From NCBI RefSeq assembly GCF_016458235.1, contig NZ_JAEMHK010000007.1, forward strand, positions 62,001 through 126,000: a DNA stretch of 64,000 bases. The letters are read 5' to 3'. Under the pieces are notes generated by a model. That model saw only the letters and a list, made by a program, of their open reading frames with translations. It was not told the origin of the DNA and searched no databases. This DNA is from Geomonas propionica. Its GTDB lineage: Bacteria > Desulfobacterota > Desulfuromonadia > Geobacterales > Geobacteraceae. Below are positions 8,827 through 19,300 of this stretch, piece after piece (the stretch's first letter is position 1; every line of letters starts with the position of its first letter). Both the position numbers and the translations under genes were made by a program.

Positions 8827-9402
8827 ATGGACATTCTGGGTCTCATCACCATCAACCCCAACAGTTTCAACATCTGGTCGCTGAGAGTCTCTCTCACCCT
8901 GACCACCAGCATCTTCATCATCGCCATGATCCTCGCGGTGCGGGCTTTCCAGCACGCCAAGGCGCTGGACCACAAGCACCTGGACAGCGTCAAGGACCAG
9001 CACGCCACTCCCGGGGACACCCTTTCCGAGAGCGTTGCCAAGATGCTCTGGGCCACCAGCCAAAGCGACAACACCACCGGTGCGGCGGCCCCCAAGGAGT
9101 TCCTCTACGACGCGACCCGCGAGGTGGCGCAGAACAACTTCAACGGCACCTTCGTGAACCGGATCTACATGTGCGCGAACCTGCTGCCCCCGATTGGCCT
9201 ATGGGGGACGGTGGCGGGGATGATCGTGATCTTTCTCTACACCGGCGACCCGGGGGGCGCCATCAACAACGGCGCCATCGGGACCAAGCTCTGGTCCACC
9301 TACTTCGCGCTCATGTACTACGTCTTCTTGCAGGCGACCTGCGTCGGCCTGGACGTGATCGCCAAGCGCTCCATCAACCGCGGCCTGCAGGTGAAGATCT
9401 AG
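8827..9402 (+). CDS. ExbB/TolQ/MotA-like inner-membrane proton channel subunit
   Basis: This 191-residue protein has the three-helix layout of ExbB/TolQ: TM1 ~19-41, a cytoplasmic segment, TM2 ~112-137 and TM3 ~152-178. The signature PPIGLWGTVAGMIVIF matches the PxLGLLGTVxGMI motif of that family, and TM3 carries the small/polar residues expected to line the channel (GTKLWSTYFALMYYV). It is followed by an ExbD-like gene and a TonB-topology gene, which supports the call. In known systems such complexes use the proton gradient to drive TonB, TolA or a motor. Here the neighbours are an OmpA/AMIN protein and a surface adhesin rather than a TonB receptor. Confidence 0.75.
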   Translation: MDILGLITINPNSFNIWSLRVSLTLTTSIFIIAMILAVRAFQHAKALDHKHLDSVKDQHATPGDTLSESVAKMLWATSQSDNTTGAAAPKEFLYDATREVAQNNFNGTFVNRIYMCANLLPPIGLWGTVAGMIVIFLYTGDPGGAINNGAIGTKLWSTYFALMYYVFLQATCVGLDVIAKRSINRGLQVKI

Positions 9403-9411
9403 GAGGGGACC

Positions 9412-9882
9412 ATGCGCTCGGTGGGAACTTCGCGGAACCAGTGGCTCATCTCGTTCACTGACGTCGCCTTTTTGCTGCTCCTGGTCTTCACCCAGATGTC
9501 CCGGATGGACACCTCCAGCAGCCAGGTGGCGGAAATGCAGCTTCCCGCCCCGGTGGTGGCGAAGAGCCCCGAACTGGTGGCGATGCAGTCCAACCCGGAC
9601 TACCACCAGCTCCTGGTGGAAAAGCACGGAGCCAAACCGTACCGGCTGGCGCACATCGTGCGCGGCAAGGAGGCGGCGCGCACGGACCCGCTCTCCTATG
9701 ACGAGCTCTGCTCCACGCTGAAGCACCTGCAGGAAAACCGCGAACAGCCGCGTCCGGTCGTGGTGCCGTTGCCCGAGTCCTACAGCAGCGACCTCCTCTC
9801 CGCGGCGGCGGTGGTGAGTAAGTACTGGAGCTCCAACGGCCTTGCGGTGGTGCACACCTCGCGCAACGGGGATGGGCCATGA
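9412..9882 (+). CDS. ExbD/TolR-like single-span protein
   Basis: This 156-residue protein has one N-terminal membrane helix (~11-30, WLISFTDVAFLLLLVFTQMS) that contains Asp17. ExbD and TolR have a proton-carrying Asp at the same place in their only helix. The rest would be periplasmic: a Pro-rich stretch, then a small domain ending SYSSDLLSAAAVVSKYWSSNGLAVV, comparable to the ExbD periplasmic fold where a strand-helix pattern ends the chain. It starts 10 bp after the ExbB-like gene and overlaps the next gene by 4 bp (ATGA), indicating translational coupling. Sequence identity to classical ExbD looks low, so the call rests on topology, the Asp and gene order. Confidence 0.68.
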   Translation: MRSVGTSRNQWLISFTDVAFLLLLVFTQMSRMDTSSSQVAEMQLPAPVVAKSPELVAMQSNPDYHQLLVEKHGAKPYRLAHIVRGKEAARTDPLSYDELCSTLKHLQENREQPRPVVVPLPESYSSDLLSAAAVVSKYWSSNGLAVVHTSRNGDGP

Positions 9883-10991
9883 CGCTGCGCATCCAGAACG
9901 CCTGCGGCCACGGCGGGACGCGCCTGAAACACGTCCTGGTCTGCGCCGAGCACGAGCTGCGCCCTCCGATCCCCTGGTGGCTGCGCCTGGCGGTGGTGAC
10001 GGCGCTGATCCTGGTGGTCTTGTGCGTGAGCCGTTTCCAGATGCCGGGGGCGCCGGTGGGCAAGCGCACCATCATGGACGTGAGCCGGTTGGAGCTGAAG
10101 GCCCCCCCGGCGCACCCCAAAAAGATCGCCCCCGTGGAGAAACCGGTGGTCGCGCAGCAAAAGCCGCGCACCGTGTACGCCCTGGACCTGAAGCCGCCGC
10201 AGTACCGTCCCCCCGAGCCGGGGAGGGAGCATGCCGGTGAGGGAGGGCGCGCGGGGCACGCGCCGCTGCGGCACGAGGTGGATTACCCAGCCGAGCTGCC
10301 GCGCCCGGCGGTGGCCCGCTCCTACGGCTACCAAAGCGGCTCCGAGGTGGCCCTCTACCCTGCGGTCGCGCGGGAGCGCAAGGGGGCGGAAGCTTACGAC
10401 GAACAGCACGGCGCCGCCAGCGCGCGGGTCCCGGCGACGAGGCTCAGGAGGGAAGCGGGGAGCGCAGAGGTGGGGGGGCGGCCTACGCCCAAGAGCACCT
10501 ACATCTACCGGGTGCGCGGCGGGCCGGCGAGCGCGGTTCTCGCCGACGACCCGGTCGCCCGGCCGCAGCGCCCGACCCGCGCCGTCGAGGTGGGGGGGAG
10601 CGCGCCGGCACCGCGAGTAGCGGCGGTCAGGAGCGCACCGGAAGTGACCATCGAGGAGCCCAAGGGGGCGCAGCCTCTGACGGCGCGGCAGCGCAGCAAG
10701 AGCCCCGCCGGAAGCGGAGCGGGGGGCTCGGAAGTCGCACTGGCGCGCGGGATCTCGCTGATGAGCCTCAAGATCTGTGACAGCGCGCTGCAGCAGGAGG
10801 AAGCGATCAAGGCGGTCTTGAGCGTGGTGGGAGCGCGCGCAAGCTGCACCAGTGACAAAGGTGAGTTCCAGTTCAAGGGGACCAAACGCGTATCGTCCTT
10901 CAACCTCATGATCTACCCGTCCAGGGGACGAGAGCCATCCCAGCGATGCGAGGAGTTGGATTATGCCTACGACTGCCTTAAGAAGAACTGA
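9879..10991 (+). CDS. TonB-topology protein with Cys-rich C-terminal domain
   Basis: This 370-residue protein has a short cytoplasmic N-terminus with Cys/His residues, one membrane helix (~33-52, LRLAVVTALILVVLCVSRF), a long Pro/Arg/Ala-rich periplasmic spacer (~60-285) and a compact C-terminal domain (~290-370) with four Cys (CDSAL, ASCTSD, RCEEL, YDCLKK). The topology and the position after ExbB/ExbD-like genes are TonB-like, but I see no TonB C-terminal YP-containing motif. The spacer could span the periplasm and the Cys domain could form disulfides. It is coupled to the genes on both sides (4-bp and 29-bp overlaps). The function is unknown; energy transduction is inference. Confidence 0.65.
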   Translation: MTLRIQNACGHGGTRLKHVLVCAEHELRPPIPWWLRLAVVTALILVVLCVSRFQMPGAPVGKRTIMDVSRLELKAPPAHPKKIAPVEKPVVAQQKPRTVYALDLKPPQYRPPEPGREHAGEGGRAGHAPLRHEVDYPAELPRPAVARSYGYQSGSEVALYPAVARERKGAEAYDEQHGAASARVPATRLRREAGSAEVGGRPTPKSTYIYRVRGGPASAVLADDPVARPQRPTRAVEVGGSAPAPRVAAVRSAPEVTIEEPKGAQPLTARQRSKSPAGSGAGGSEVALARGISLMSLKICDSALQQEEAIKAVLSVVGARASCTSDKGEFQFKGTKRVSSFNLMIYPSRGREPSQRCEELDYAYDCLKKN

Positions 10992-12933
10992 CGCCAGACG
11001 GATCATCGCATTCATCTTCTGCTGCCTGCTGTGCCTGCTGATGGCGGCCGCCCCTTCCTGGGGTGCCCCAAAGAAGAAGCACGCTGCACCGGCCAAGAAG
11101 CAGTACAAGGCGGCGGCCGTGGCGCCCCCTGCCGCTCCCCAAGTCAAGGAGTGGGGGCCCTACCTCGACGTTGCCTACGAGCTCACCTACTGGGACAAGA
11201 ACGAGATCAAGGAGTGGCGCGAAAAGCGCGACCAGGAGGTCGGGGAAACGCTGGCCTCCTACATCGCCACCTGGAACGGCAAGCTCGTGGCGGGGCAGAA
11301 GGGGGAACAGCCGCAGCTTTTCCGCGATCGCGACTACCTGCGCCTGGCCATCGCCCAGACCGTGGACTACCTGCAAAGCGACAGCCCCGAGAGCCTGGCC
11401 GCCGCGGCCAAGACCATGGAGAGCCTGAAGGGGAAAGCCTCCATGCCCGAGATCGCCTACTGGTCCGGGATGGTGAAGGCGCTGCAGGCCCTTGAGCGCG
11501 ACGACGCCGACGACTTCGTGACCCAGGTCTACGGCATCTGGAACGGGTCGATCCTCTACATCGAGAAGAACGAGATTGCCACCGGCGCGACCAGCGGCAG
11601 CGTCCCCACCAACACCCCCTTCTACTACCGAAACCTGATCAGCCTGGTGGTGAACCGGGCCATCATCGCGCGGAAGCTTGACGGCCTGAATGCGCTGGGC
11701 CCCCTGTTCGTGATGATGAACGACCGCAATCTCGGCGAGAAGGACAGCGAAGGGAAGTACACCAAGACCCTGGTGCAGCGCATCGTGGACGGGCTGAGCG
11801 CGCCCGACTCGGACCGCTACCGGTTGAACTTCACCGTTGCCGCCATCGAGTCCAAGCGCCTGCAGCAGGTGGCGAGCGCCAAGCTCGACGCCGAGGGGAT
11901 GACCGAGGCGGTGCAAAAGACCTACGAGCGGGCCAGGACCTACAACGACCTCTGCTTCAAGTGGGCGGCGGGCCCGAGGTCGAGCGGCGTGGTCATGGCG
12001 GCGGTGGACTACCTGGACATGACCAGCTTCGCCATCCCGCGCCTGGCCGACAACGAGAACGCGGCCGCCTACAAGTTCTTCGCCACCCTGCCGGACCAGG
12101 AGGGGCGGAGCGCGCTTTTGAAGTCGATGGCGATCTTCAACGACATCGCGCCGTACTCCGCGGGAGGGTGGGAGCGTGCCGGCTACCAGAGCCGCGAGCT
12201 GTATCTCAAGTCGGCGCACCGGCTCTGGCGCGCCGTCATGGAGCTCGCCCTGTGGACGGGCGACTACTACCTGGTGAAGCTGAACACGACCCAGGACTCG
12301 CAGAGCATCCAGAGTTACGCCACCTCGATGCAGATGGCGCTCAACTCTTACCTGAACTTCCTCACCGCTCAGCAGGGTAGGGGCTTCAACGACGTCATCC
12401 CCGATTCCGCTTACTTCGGGGCTTTCGAGGCGAGCGACAAGGTTTCCTACGCCTACCGCAAGGTGAGCGAGTTCAGCGCCGACAACGGCGCCTACAACCT
12501 GTGGTTCACGCACCGGCTGCTTTCGGCCGAGCTGTTCCCGCTCTCCCTGCGCGAGGTGCGCCAGACCTCGGCCACGCTCAAGAAGGATGGGCGCTACAAC
12601 CTGTACCTCGACTACTACCTGCCGCTGGCGAGCCGCATCAAGCAGTCCCCGGCCATCAAGAAGTGGGTGAGCGCGCAGCGTCCCGAGACGGCGACGGCGA
12701 GCCTCGCCTACATCACCGCCATCGACAAGCTCTTTGCCGGCACCGCGACCGCGGACGCCCCCTCGGACACCCAGCTGGTGGCGTCGTTCCAGAGCATGCG
12801 CGAGGAGATGCAGCGAAACCCCGACCACCCGACCCACAACCTGTTGAAGCTCTTCTACCTGGAGGAGATTCAGAAGAACTCCAACTTCACCAAGCTGGTC
12901 AAGGAGCCCAACCGTCTAGATCGGCCGTTCTAA
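10963..12933 (+). CDS. Large secreted protein of unknown function
   Basis: This 656-residue protein has an N-terminal export signal (IIAFIFCCLLCLLMAAAPSWGA), a Lys/Ala/Pro-rich segment and then ~580 residues of mostly helical sequence. I recognise no catalytic motif or named domain. Repeated aromatic/helix patterns (e.g. LYLDYYLPLASRIKQ) suggest an alpha-solenoid-like or scaffold protein. It begins 29 bp inside the preceding gene, so its translation is tied to the ExbB/ExbD/TonB-like trio, and it is the last gene before the adhesin. A role in presenting, anchoring or sensing the adhesin is plausible but unsupported by motif. An in-frame start a few codons downstream cannot be excluded. Confidence 0.7.
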   Translation: MPTTALRRTDARRIIAFIFCCLLCLLMAAAPSWGAPKKKHAAPAKKQYKAAAVAPPAAPQVKEWGPYLDVAYELTYWDKNEIKEWREKRDQEVGETLASYIATWNGKLVAGQKGEQPQLFRDRDYLRLAIAQTVDYLQSDSPESLAAAAKTMESLKGKASMPEIAYWSGMVKALQALERDDADDFVTQVYGIWNGSILYIEKNEIATGATSGSVPTNTPFYYRNLISLVVNRAIIARKLDGLNALGPLFVMMNDRNLGEKDSEGKYTKTLVQRIVDGLSAPDSDRYRLNFTVAAIESKRLQQVASAKLDAEGMTEAVQKTYERARTYNDLCFKWAAGPRSSGVVMAAVDYLDMTSFAIPRLADNENAAAYKFFATLPDQEGRSALLKSMAIFNDIAPYSAGGWERAGYQSRELYLKSAHRLWRAVMELALWTGDYYLVKLNTTQDSQSIQSYATSMQMALNSYLNFLTAQQGRGFNDVIPDSAYFGAFEASDKVSYAYRKVSEFSADNGAYNLWFTHRLLSAELFPLSLREVRQTSATLKKDGRYNLYLDYYLPLASRIKQSPAIKKWVSAQRPETATASLAYITAIDKLFAGTATADAPSDTQLVASFQSMREEMQRNPDHPTHNLLKLFYLEEIQKNSNFTKLVKEPNRLDRPF

Positions 12934-13010
12934 CGGCAAGAAATGTCGCACGGGTCGCACGCGCCCCAGTGCCCCCCGCTGCCCACAAAGCGGCGCACGT
13001 GAACCAGCGT

Positions 13011-13045
13011 CCCCCCTTTTGCGAAGGGGGGACAGGGGGGATTTG
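13011..13045. repeat. Interspersed CCCCCCTTTTGCGAAG element, copy 1
   Basis: The copy begins CCCCCCTTTTGCGAAGGGGG and continues with GACAGGGGGGATTTG. A nearly identical 35-nt copy lies at 44825-44859. The first 22 nt fold as a C-run/G-run hairpin around TTTGCGAA. Confidence 0.75.
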
Positions 13046-13070
13046 TCTTTCCCTTGAAGTCATAATCACA

Positions 13071-13103
13071 AAAGCCCTCTATGTCACAGAGGGCTTTTTT
13101 TGT
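13071..13103 (+). terminator. Rho-independent terminator upstream of the adhesin gene
   Basis: A perfect 10-bp stem, AAAGCCCTCT (13071-13080) and AGAGGGCTTT (13088-13097), has a 7-nt loop and is followed by T residues. It should end the OmpA-to-656-aa-protein transcript, so the adhesin gene would need its own promoter. Confidence 0.85.
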
Positions 13104-13324
13104 GTCTGTTACTTGGCATACGTCAAGACACAGGTAATATATCCACTCCGAATCTACAGCCTCTAGCTATGGCAGCGAAAAAATGGGCTCTGTGTAACGT
13201 CATCACTATGTCAGTCTAGTACCAAGGTACAATAGACATGGTTTCCCCTCAGAGATATCTTTAGCATAACCAATTTCAGGTAGCTCCCTCTCACGTCTCA
13301 CTATCACATACATGGAGAATGGTC

Positions 13325-16300
13325 ATGGCACAGAACAATCAGGCAGCAGCGCACCAGGTGGTCGGTAAGGTTGTCATTCTGTACGGAACGGTGAAAGCGA
13401 TATCCCCGGATGGCGCGATTCGTCTGCTCATGCCGAACAGCCCGATCTTTGCCGATGACCGCATCGTTACCGAGAGCGACGGCAGCGCATCGATCGTATT
13501 CGACGGCGCCCAGGGGAACCAGCTGGACCTGGGCCGGATGATGAACGTCTCCATCGACCACGACGTTTACGGCTCGGTCATGTCGGGTGACACCACCGAC
13601 ACCACCGCCGAGGTGGCCCAGATCCAGCAGGCATTGGCGACCGGCGACCAGCCCATCGAACTGGAAGCCCCCGCAGCCGGTGGTCCCGCCGATGCGGGCG
13701 GCACCCATCCCCTCTTCGTGCTTGCCCCGACCGGCGAAGAAGTCCAACCGACCGGCGGCGTGACCACCACCGGGGTCACCTTCGGGACGACTGGGACTCT
13801 CGATTCAGTCATCGCCACGGTTCAAACGCCGCCGCTCACGGCAACCATAACCGTCAATCCCATTACCAGTGACAATATCGTCAACAACGTCGAAGCTACC
13901 GGCCAGATCCCCGTCTCCGGCAATGTCGGAGGCAATGCCCACCCGGGTGACACGGTCACCATCGTGATCAACGGCAACACCCATACCGGCACCGTTGCCG
14001 GCGACAACTCCTACACCATCACCGTACCGGGATCCGAACTGGTCAACAACCCGAACCATATCATCACCGTCAGCGTCACCACCACCGGGCCCAACGGCAA
14101 TACCGCCACCGCGACCGTCACGCCCAGCTACACGGTGGACACCACGACGGCGGACATCCACATCACCAGCATCGCCGGTGACAACATCGTCAACAACGTC
14201 GAAGCGGTCAACGCCAACGTTCCGGTAACCGGCACCATCGGCGGCGGTGTTCATGCTGGTGATGTCATCACGGTCACCGTCGGAGGCCAGACTTACAGCC
14301 ACACCGTGACCGAGGCCGAGGCCAGCAACCACAGCTTCACCATGAACGTTTCCGGTGCGGACCTGACCAACAATGCCGGCCACTCTATCACCGCTTCGGT
14401 ATCGACCACCGATGCGGCCGGCAGCACCGCGAATGCCAGTGCCACCGCCGGTTACACTGTCGACAACACCACTGCCGAGATTCACATCACGAGCATCGCC
14501 GGCGACAACGTCGTCAACAATGCCGAGGCTGGGAGCACGACTGTTCCGGTGACCGGCACCATCGGTGGGGGAGTCCATGCCGGCGACGTGATCATCATGA
14601 CCGTCGGCGGGCAAACCTACACCCACACCGTCACCGACGCCGATGCCGGCAGCCACAGCTTCACCGTGAACGTTTCCGGCAGCGACCTGACCGGCAACGC
14701 GGGGCACCAGGTCACCGCCTCGGTGACGACGACCGACGCGGCAGGTAGCACGGCGAGCGCCACGGCTGTTGGCGAATATACCGTGGATTCTACGGTTGCA
14801 ACCCACGTCGATACCGCTCACTCTGCCAGCAGCGTCGATGAGGGCGCCTTGGCCGCGGGGAGCCATCCGGGTACCGGCTACATTGCCGAAGGCAACCTTG
14901 TTTCCAGCGGCGGCACCGGTTCCTACACCTACGCCCTAGTGTCGGACTCGGTCGCGCACGAGGGGACACTGGTCATCGACCCGGCCACCGGTCATTACAC
15001 CTACACCCTGAATGGTCCGACCCTCACCAACAGCCCGGATACCTTCACCTATCAGGTGACCGACGCCCACGGCAACACGGCAACCAACACGGTGACCATC
15101 GCCATCGCCGATGACGCGCCGGTTGCCAACGTTGATAGCGGCAGCGTGGTGGAAGGCGCGACCCTCTCCGGCAGCGTGGTCACTAACGACGTCCCGGGTG
15201 CCGACGGCTCCATCGTCGTGGTGGGAGCTGCCGCCGGTACCAGCGCAACGGCGGTAAGCGGGCAGGTCGATTCCGTGATCACCGGTGTTCACGGCACCCT
15301 GACGCTGCACGCCAACGGAAGCTACGAGTACCACGCCAACCCGAACAGCGAGAACACCAGCGACACCTTTACCTACACCATCCAGGATGCCGACGGCAGC
15401 AAGTCCACCAGCACCCTGACCGTTAACCTGACCGACAGCGGGCTGCACACCCAGGTTGACACCCTCACCTCCGTCACCGGCGTCGACGAGGGCGCCCTGC
15501 CGGTGGTGGGCAGCCACCCGGGCAGCGGCTACATCGCGGAAGGGAACCTGGTTTCCACTGGCGGCGCTGGATCTTACTCCTATGCCCTGGTCTCCGACTC
15601 GGCCACCCACGAGGGAACCCTGGTTATCGACCCGGCTACCGGGCATTACACCTATACCCTGAGCGGACCGACCGGCACCAACACCCCGGACAGCTTCACC
15701 TACCAGGTAACCGACGCGTATGGCAATACCGCGACCAACACGGTGACCATCACCGTCGCCGATGACGCGCCGGTGGCCAACGTCGACAGCGGCAGCGTGG
15801 TGGAAGGCGCGTCCGTGTCCGGTAGCGTGGTCGCTAACGACGTACCGGGTGCCGACGGTGTGGCGCCCGGCTCCATCGTGGTGGTCGGCGTGGCGGCAGG
15901 CACCAGCGCCACGGCGGTCAGCGGCCAGGTGGACAGCGTCATAACCGGCGCCCACGGCACCCTGACCCTGCACGCTGACGGCAGCTACGACTACCACGCC
16001 AACGCGAACAGCGCCAACACCAGCGACACCTTCACCTACACCATCCAGGACGCTGACGGCAGCAAGTCCACCAGCACCCTGACCGTCAACCTGACCGACA
16101 GCGGCCTGCACACCCACATCGACACGCTCACTTCCGTCACCAGCATCGACGAGGGCGCCCTGCCGGTGGTGGGCAGCCACCCGGGCAACGGCTACATCGC
16201 GGAAGGGAACCTGGTTTCCACTGGCGGCGCCGGATCTTACTCCTATGCCCTGGTCTCCGACTCGGCCACCCACGAGGGAACCTTGGTCATCGATGCGGCC

Positions 16301-19300
16301 GGCCACTACACCTACACCCTGAACGGCCCGACGCTCACCAACAGCCCGGACACCTTCACCTACCAGGTGACCGACGGTGAAGGGAACACCTCGACCAACA
16401 CGGTGACCATCACCATCACCGACGACGCGCCGGTGGCACAGACCGACAGCGGCAGCGTCGTGGAAGGCGCGACCCTTTCCGGCAGCGTCGTCACCAACGA
16501 CATCCCGGGAGCGGACGGCTCTATCGTCGTGGTAGGCGCTGCGGCCGGTGTCAGTGCAACGGCGGTCGCCGGGCAGGTGAATAGCGTCATTTCCGGCGCC
16601 CACGGCACCCTGACCGTCCATGCGGACGGCAGCTACGAGTACCACGCCAACCCGAACAGCGACAACACCAGCGACACCTTCACCTACACCATCCAGGATG
16701 CCGACGGCAGCAAGTCCACCAGCACACTGACCATCAACCTGACCGACAGCGGTCTGCACACCCAGGTCGACACCGTTCATTCCGATACCAGCGTCGACGA
16801 GGGCGCTCTCTCCGTTGGTAGCCACCCTGGCAGCGGCTACATCGCCGAAGGGAACCTGATCTCCAGCGGCGGCGCTGGGTCCTACAGCTACGCCCTGGTC
16901 TCCGACTCCGCGACTCACGAAGGGACCCTGGTCATCGACCCGGCTACCGGCCATTACACCTACACCCTGAACGGCCCGACGCTCACCAACAGCCCGGATA
17001 CCTTCACCTACCAGGTCACCGACGCCCATGGCAACACCGCCACCAACACGGTGACCATCACCATCGCCGATGACGCGCCGGTGGCGCATACCGACAGCGG
17101 CAGCGTCATGGAGGGCGCGGCCCTCTCCGGCAACGTGGTCGCTAACGACGTACCGGGCGCCGACGGCGTGGCCCCCGGCTCCATCGTGGTGGTCGGTGTG
17201 GCGGCAGGCGTCAGCGCGACGGCGGTGAGCGGGCAGGTTGACAGCGTCATTACCGGCGCCCACGGCACCCTGACCCTGCACGCTGACGGCAGCTACGACT
17301 ACCACGCCAACCCGAACAGCGACAACACCAGCGACTCCTTCACCTACACCATCCAGGATGCCGACGGCAGCAAGTCCACCAGCACCCTGACCGTCAACCT
17401 AACCGACAGCGGTCTGCACACCCAGGTTGACACCCTCACCTCCGTTACCGGCGTCGACGAGGGCGCCCTGCCGGTGGTGGGCAGCCATCCGGGTAGCGAC
17501 TACATCGCAGAAGGGAACCTGGTCTCGACTGGCGGCGCCGGGTCCTACTCCTACGCCCTGGTCTCCGACTCGGCCACCCACGAGGGGACCCTGGTCATCG
17601 ATGCAGCCGGGCATTACACCTACACCCTTAACGGCCCGACACTCACCAACAGCCCGGACACCTTCACCTACCAGGTGACCGACGCCAACGGCAACACCGC
17701 CACCAACACGGTCACCATCACCATCGCCGATGATGCCCCGGTGGCCAACGTTGATAGCGGCAGCGTGGTGGAAGGCGCGACCTTCTCTGGCAGCGTGGTC
17801 GCTAACGATATCCCGGGCGCCGACGGCTCCATCGTCGTGGTCGGTGCAGCCGCAGGCACCAGCGCGACCGCAGTGAGCGGCCAGGTGGACAGCGTCATCA
17901 CCGGTGCCCACGGCACCCTGACCCTGCACGCAAACGGCAGCTATGAATATCACGCCAACGCCAACAGCGCGAACACCAGCGATACCTTCACGTACACCAT
18001 CCAGGACGCTGATGGCAGCAAGTCCACCAGCACGCTGACCCTCAACCTGACCAACAGCGGCCTGCACACCCAGGTCGACACGGTCCACTCCGACACCACC
18101 GTCGACGAGGGCGCCCTGTCCGTCGGCACCCACCCGGGTACCGGCTACATCGCGGAAGGGTCCCTGATCTCCAGCGGCGGCGACGGCTCCTACACTTACG
18201 CCCTGGTGCCCGACGCGGCCACCCACGAGGGGACGCTGGTCATCGACCCCTCCACCGGGCATTACACCTACACCCTGAACGGTCCGTCGAGCAGCGACAG
18301 CCCGGATACCTTCACCTTCCAGGTAACCGACGGCCACGGCAACACCGCAACCAATACCATCACCGTCACCATTACCGATGATGCGCCGGTGTTGAACGTC
18401 ACCAACGGCATCTTCCAGAACACCGGCGACACCGACACGACCGCTCATACTGGTGGAACCATGGTCGAAGGCACCCTCGCCACCATCGGCGCCGATTTCG
18501 ATACCGCCCATGTTACCTTGACCGGGACGCCTCCTTCCGGATTGTCCTCCTATGGCCAGACCGTTACCTACAACGTCTCGGCTGACGGTTCTACGATCCA
18601 TGCCATGGCCGGCGGCAACGAGGTCTTCACCGTGACCGCCCACTCGGATGGTACGTACACCTTCGACCAGCACCAGATTCTCGACCTCGCGGTGCTGAAC
18701 AGCAACCTGCAGGGGAGCATAGGCGCAGGTGGGCCGCAGACCTCCTTCTACGTCTACACCGACGGCTCTTCCGGGTTCGATGCCACCGCCAAGCCGTGGT
18801 CCCTCCAGATCACCGCCGACGGCCATAGCGTCAACCCGAGTACCCAGGGGATGGGGGTCGACAACAACTGGCTGAACCTAACCAGCAACGTCGGCACCAC
18901 CGAAACCCTTCACTTCAACTTTGACAATGAAGGAGCCAGCGGCGCGGCTAACCTCGCCTACCAGGCTAAGATCGGGATCAATGATCTCGGGGCCGGCGAG
19001 CAGATCAACTGGACTGCCACCTATACCGATGGCGTTCACTCCCAGGACATCTCTGGTGTTGCGACCACCAGCAGCCTCGACTCCACGGGTCACCTGGTGT
19101 TCACCGCTCCGCAGAACAACATGTACATCGACCACATCGACTTCACCGGCGGTGCCGGCGCTGTGAGGGTCACTTCCTTCACCGCCTACACCATTGACAC
19201 CACCGTGACCCAGACGCTGAACTTCGGCTTTACCGCTACCGACGGCGACGGGGACCACGTATCCGGCAACTTCAGCCTGCTGGCCCAGAACGGTTCCACC

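Larger units (their letters stand above)
12934..13324. other. Gene-free stretch before the adhesin gene
   Basis: This 391-bp gap holds a copy of the CCCCCCTTTTGCGAAG repeat (13011-13045), a strong terminator (13071-13103) and then ~210 bp of more AT-rich DNA that should contain the adhesin promoter. In that promoter region the perfect palindrome GTACCAAGGTAC (13219-13230) is a candidate operator. I see no convincing sigma-54 or sigma-70 box pair. Confidence 0.6.

Noticed and set aside
13319-13321. First ATG of the adhesin frame as start
   Set aside because: The GGAG at 13314-13317 would be only 1 nt away; ATG at 13325 has a 7-nt spacing.
14936-17305. 789-residue open frame on the minus strand across the adhesin repeats
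   Set aside because: It is antisense to the adhesin and reflects the high GC and repeat periodicity; its low-complexity Gly/Val/Asp/Arg/His-rich product and lack of a ribosome-binding site argue against it.
14803-18400. Tandem repeats considered as a CRISPR array
   Set aside because: Units are ~650 bp, keep an open frame and encode adhesin domains; no short repeats with unique spacers and no cas genes.
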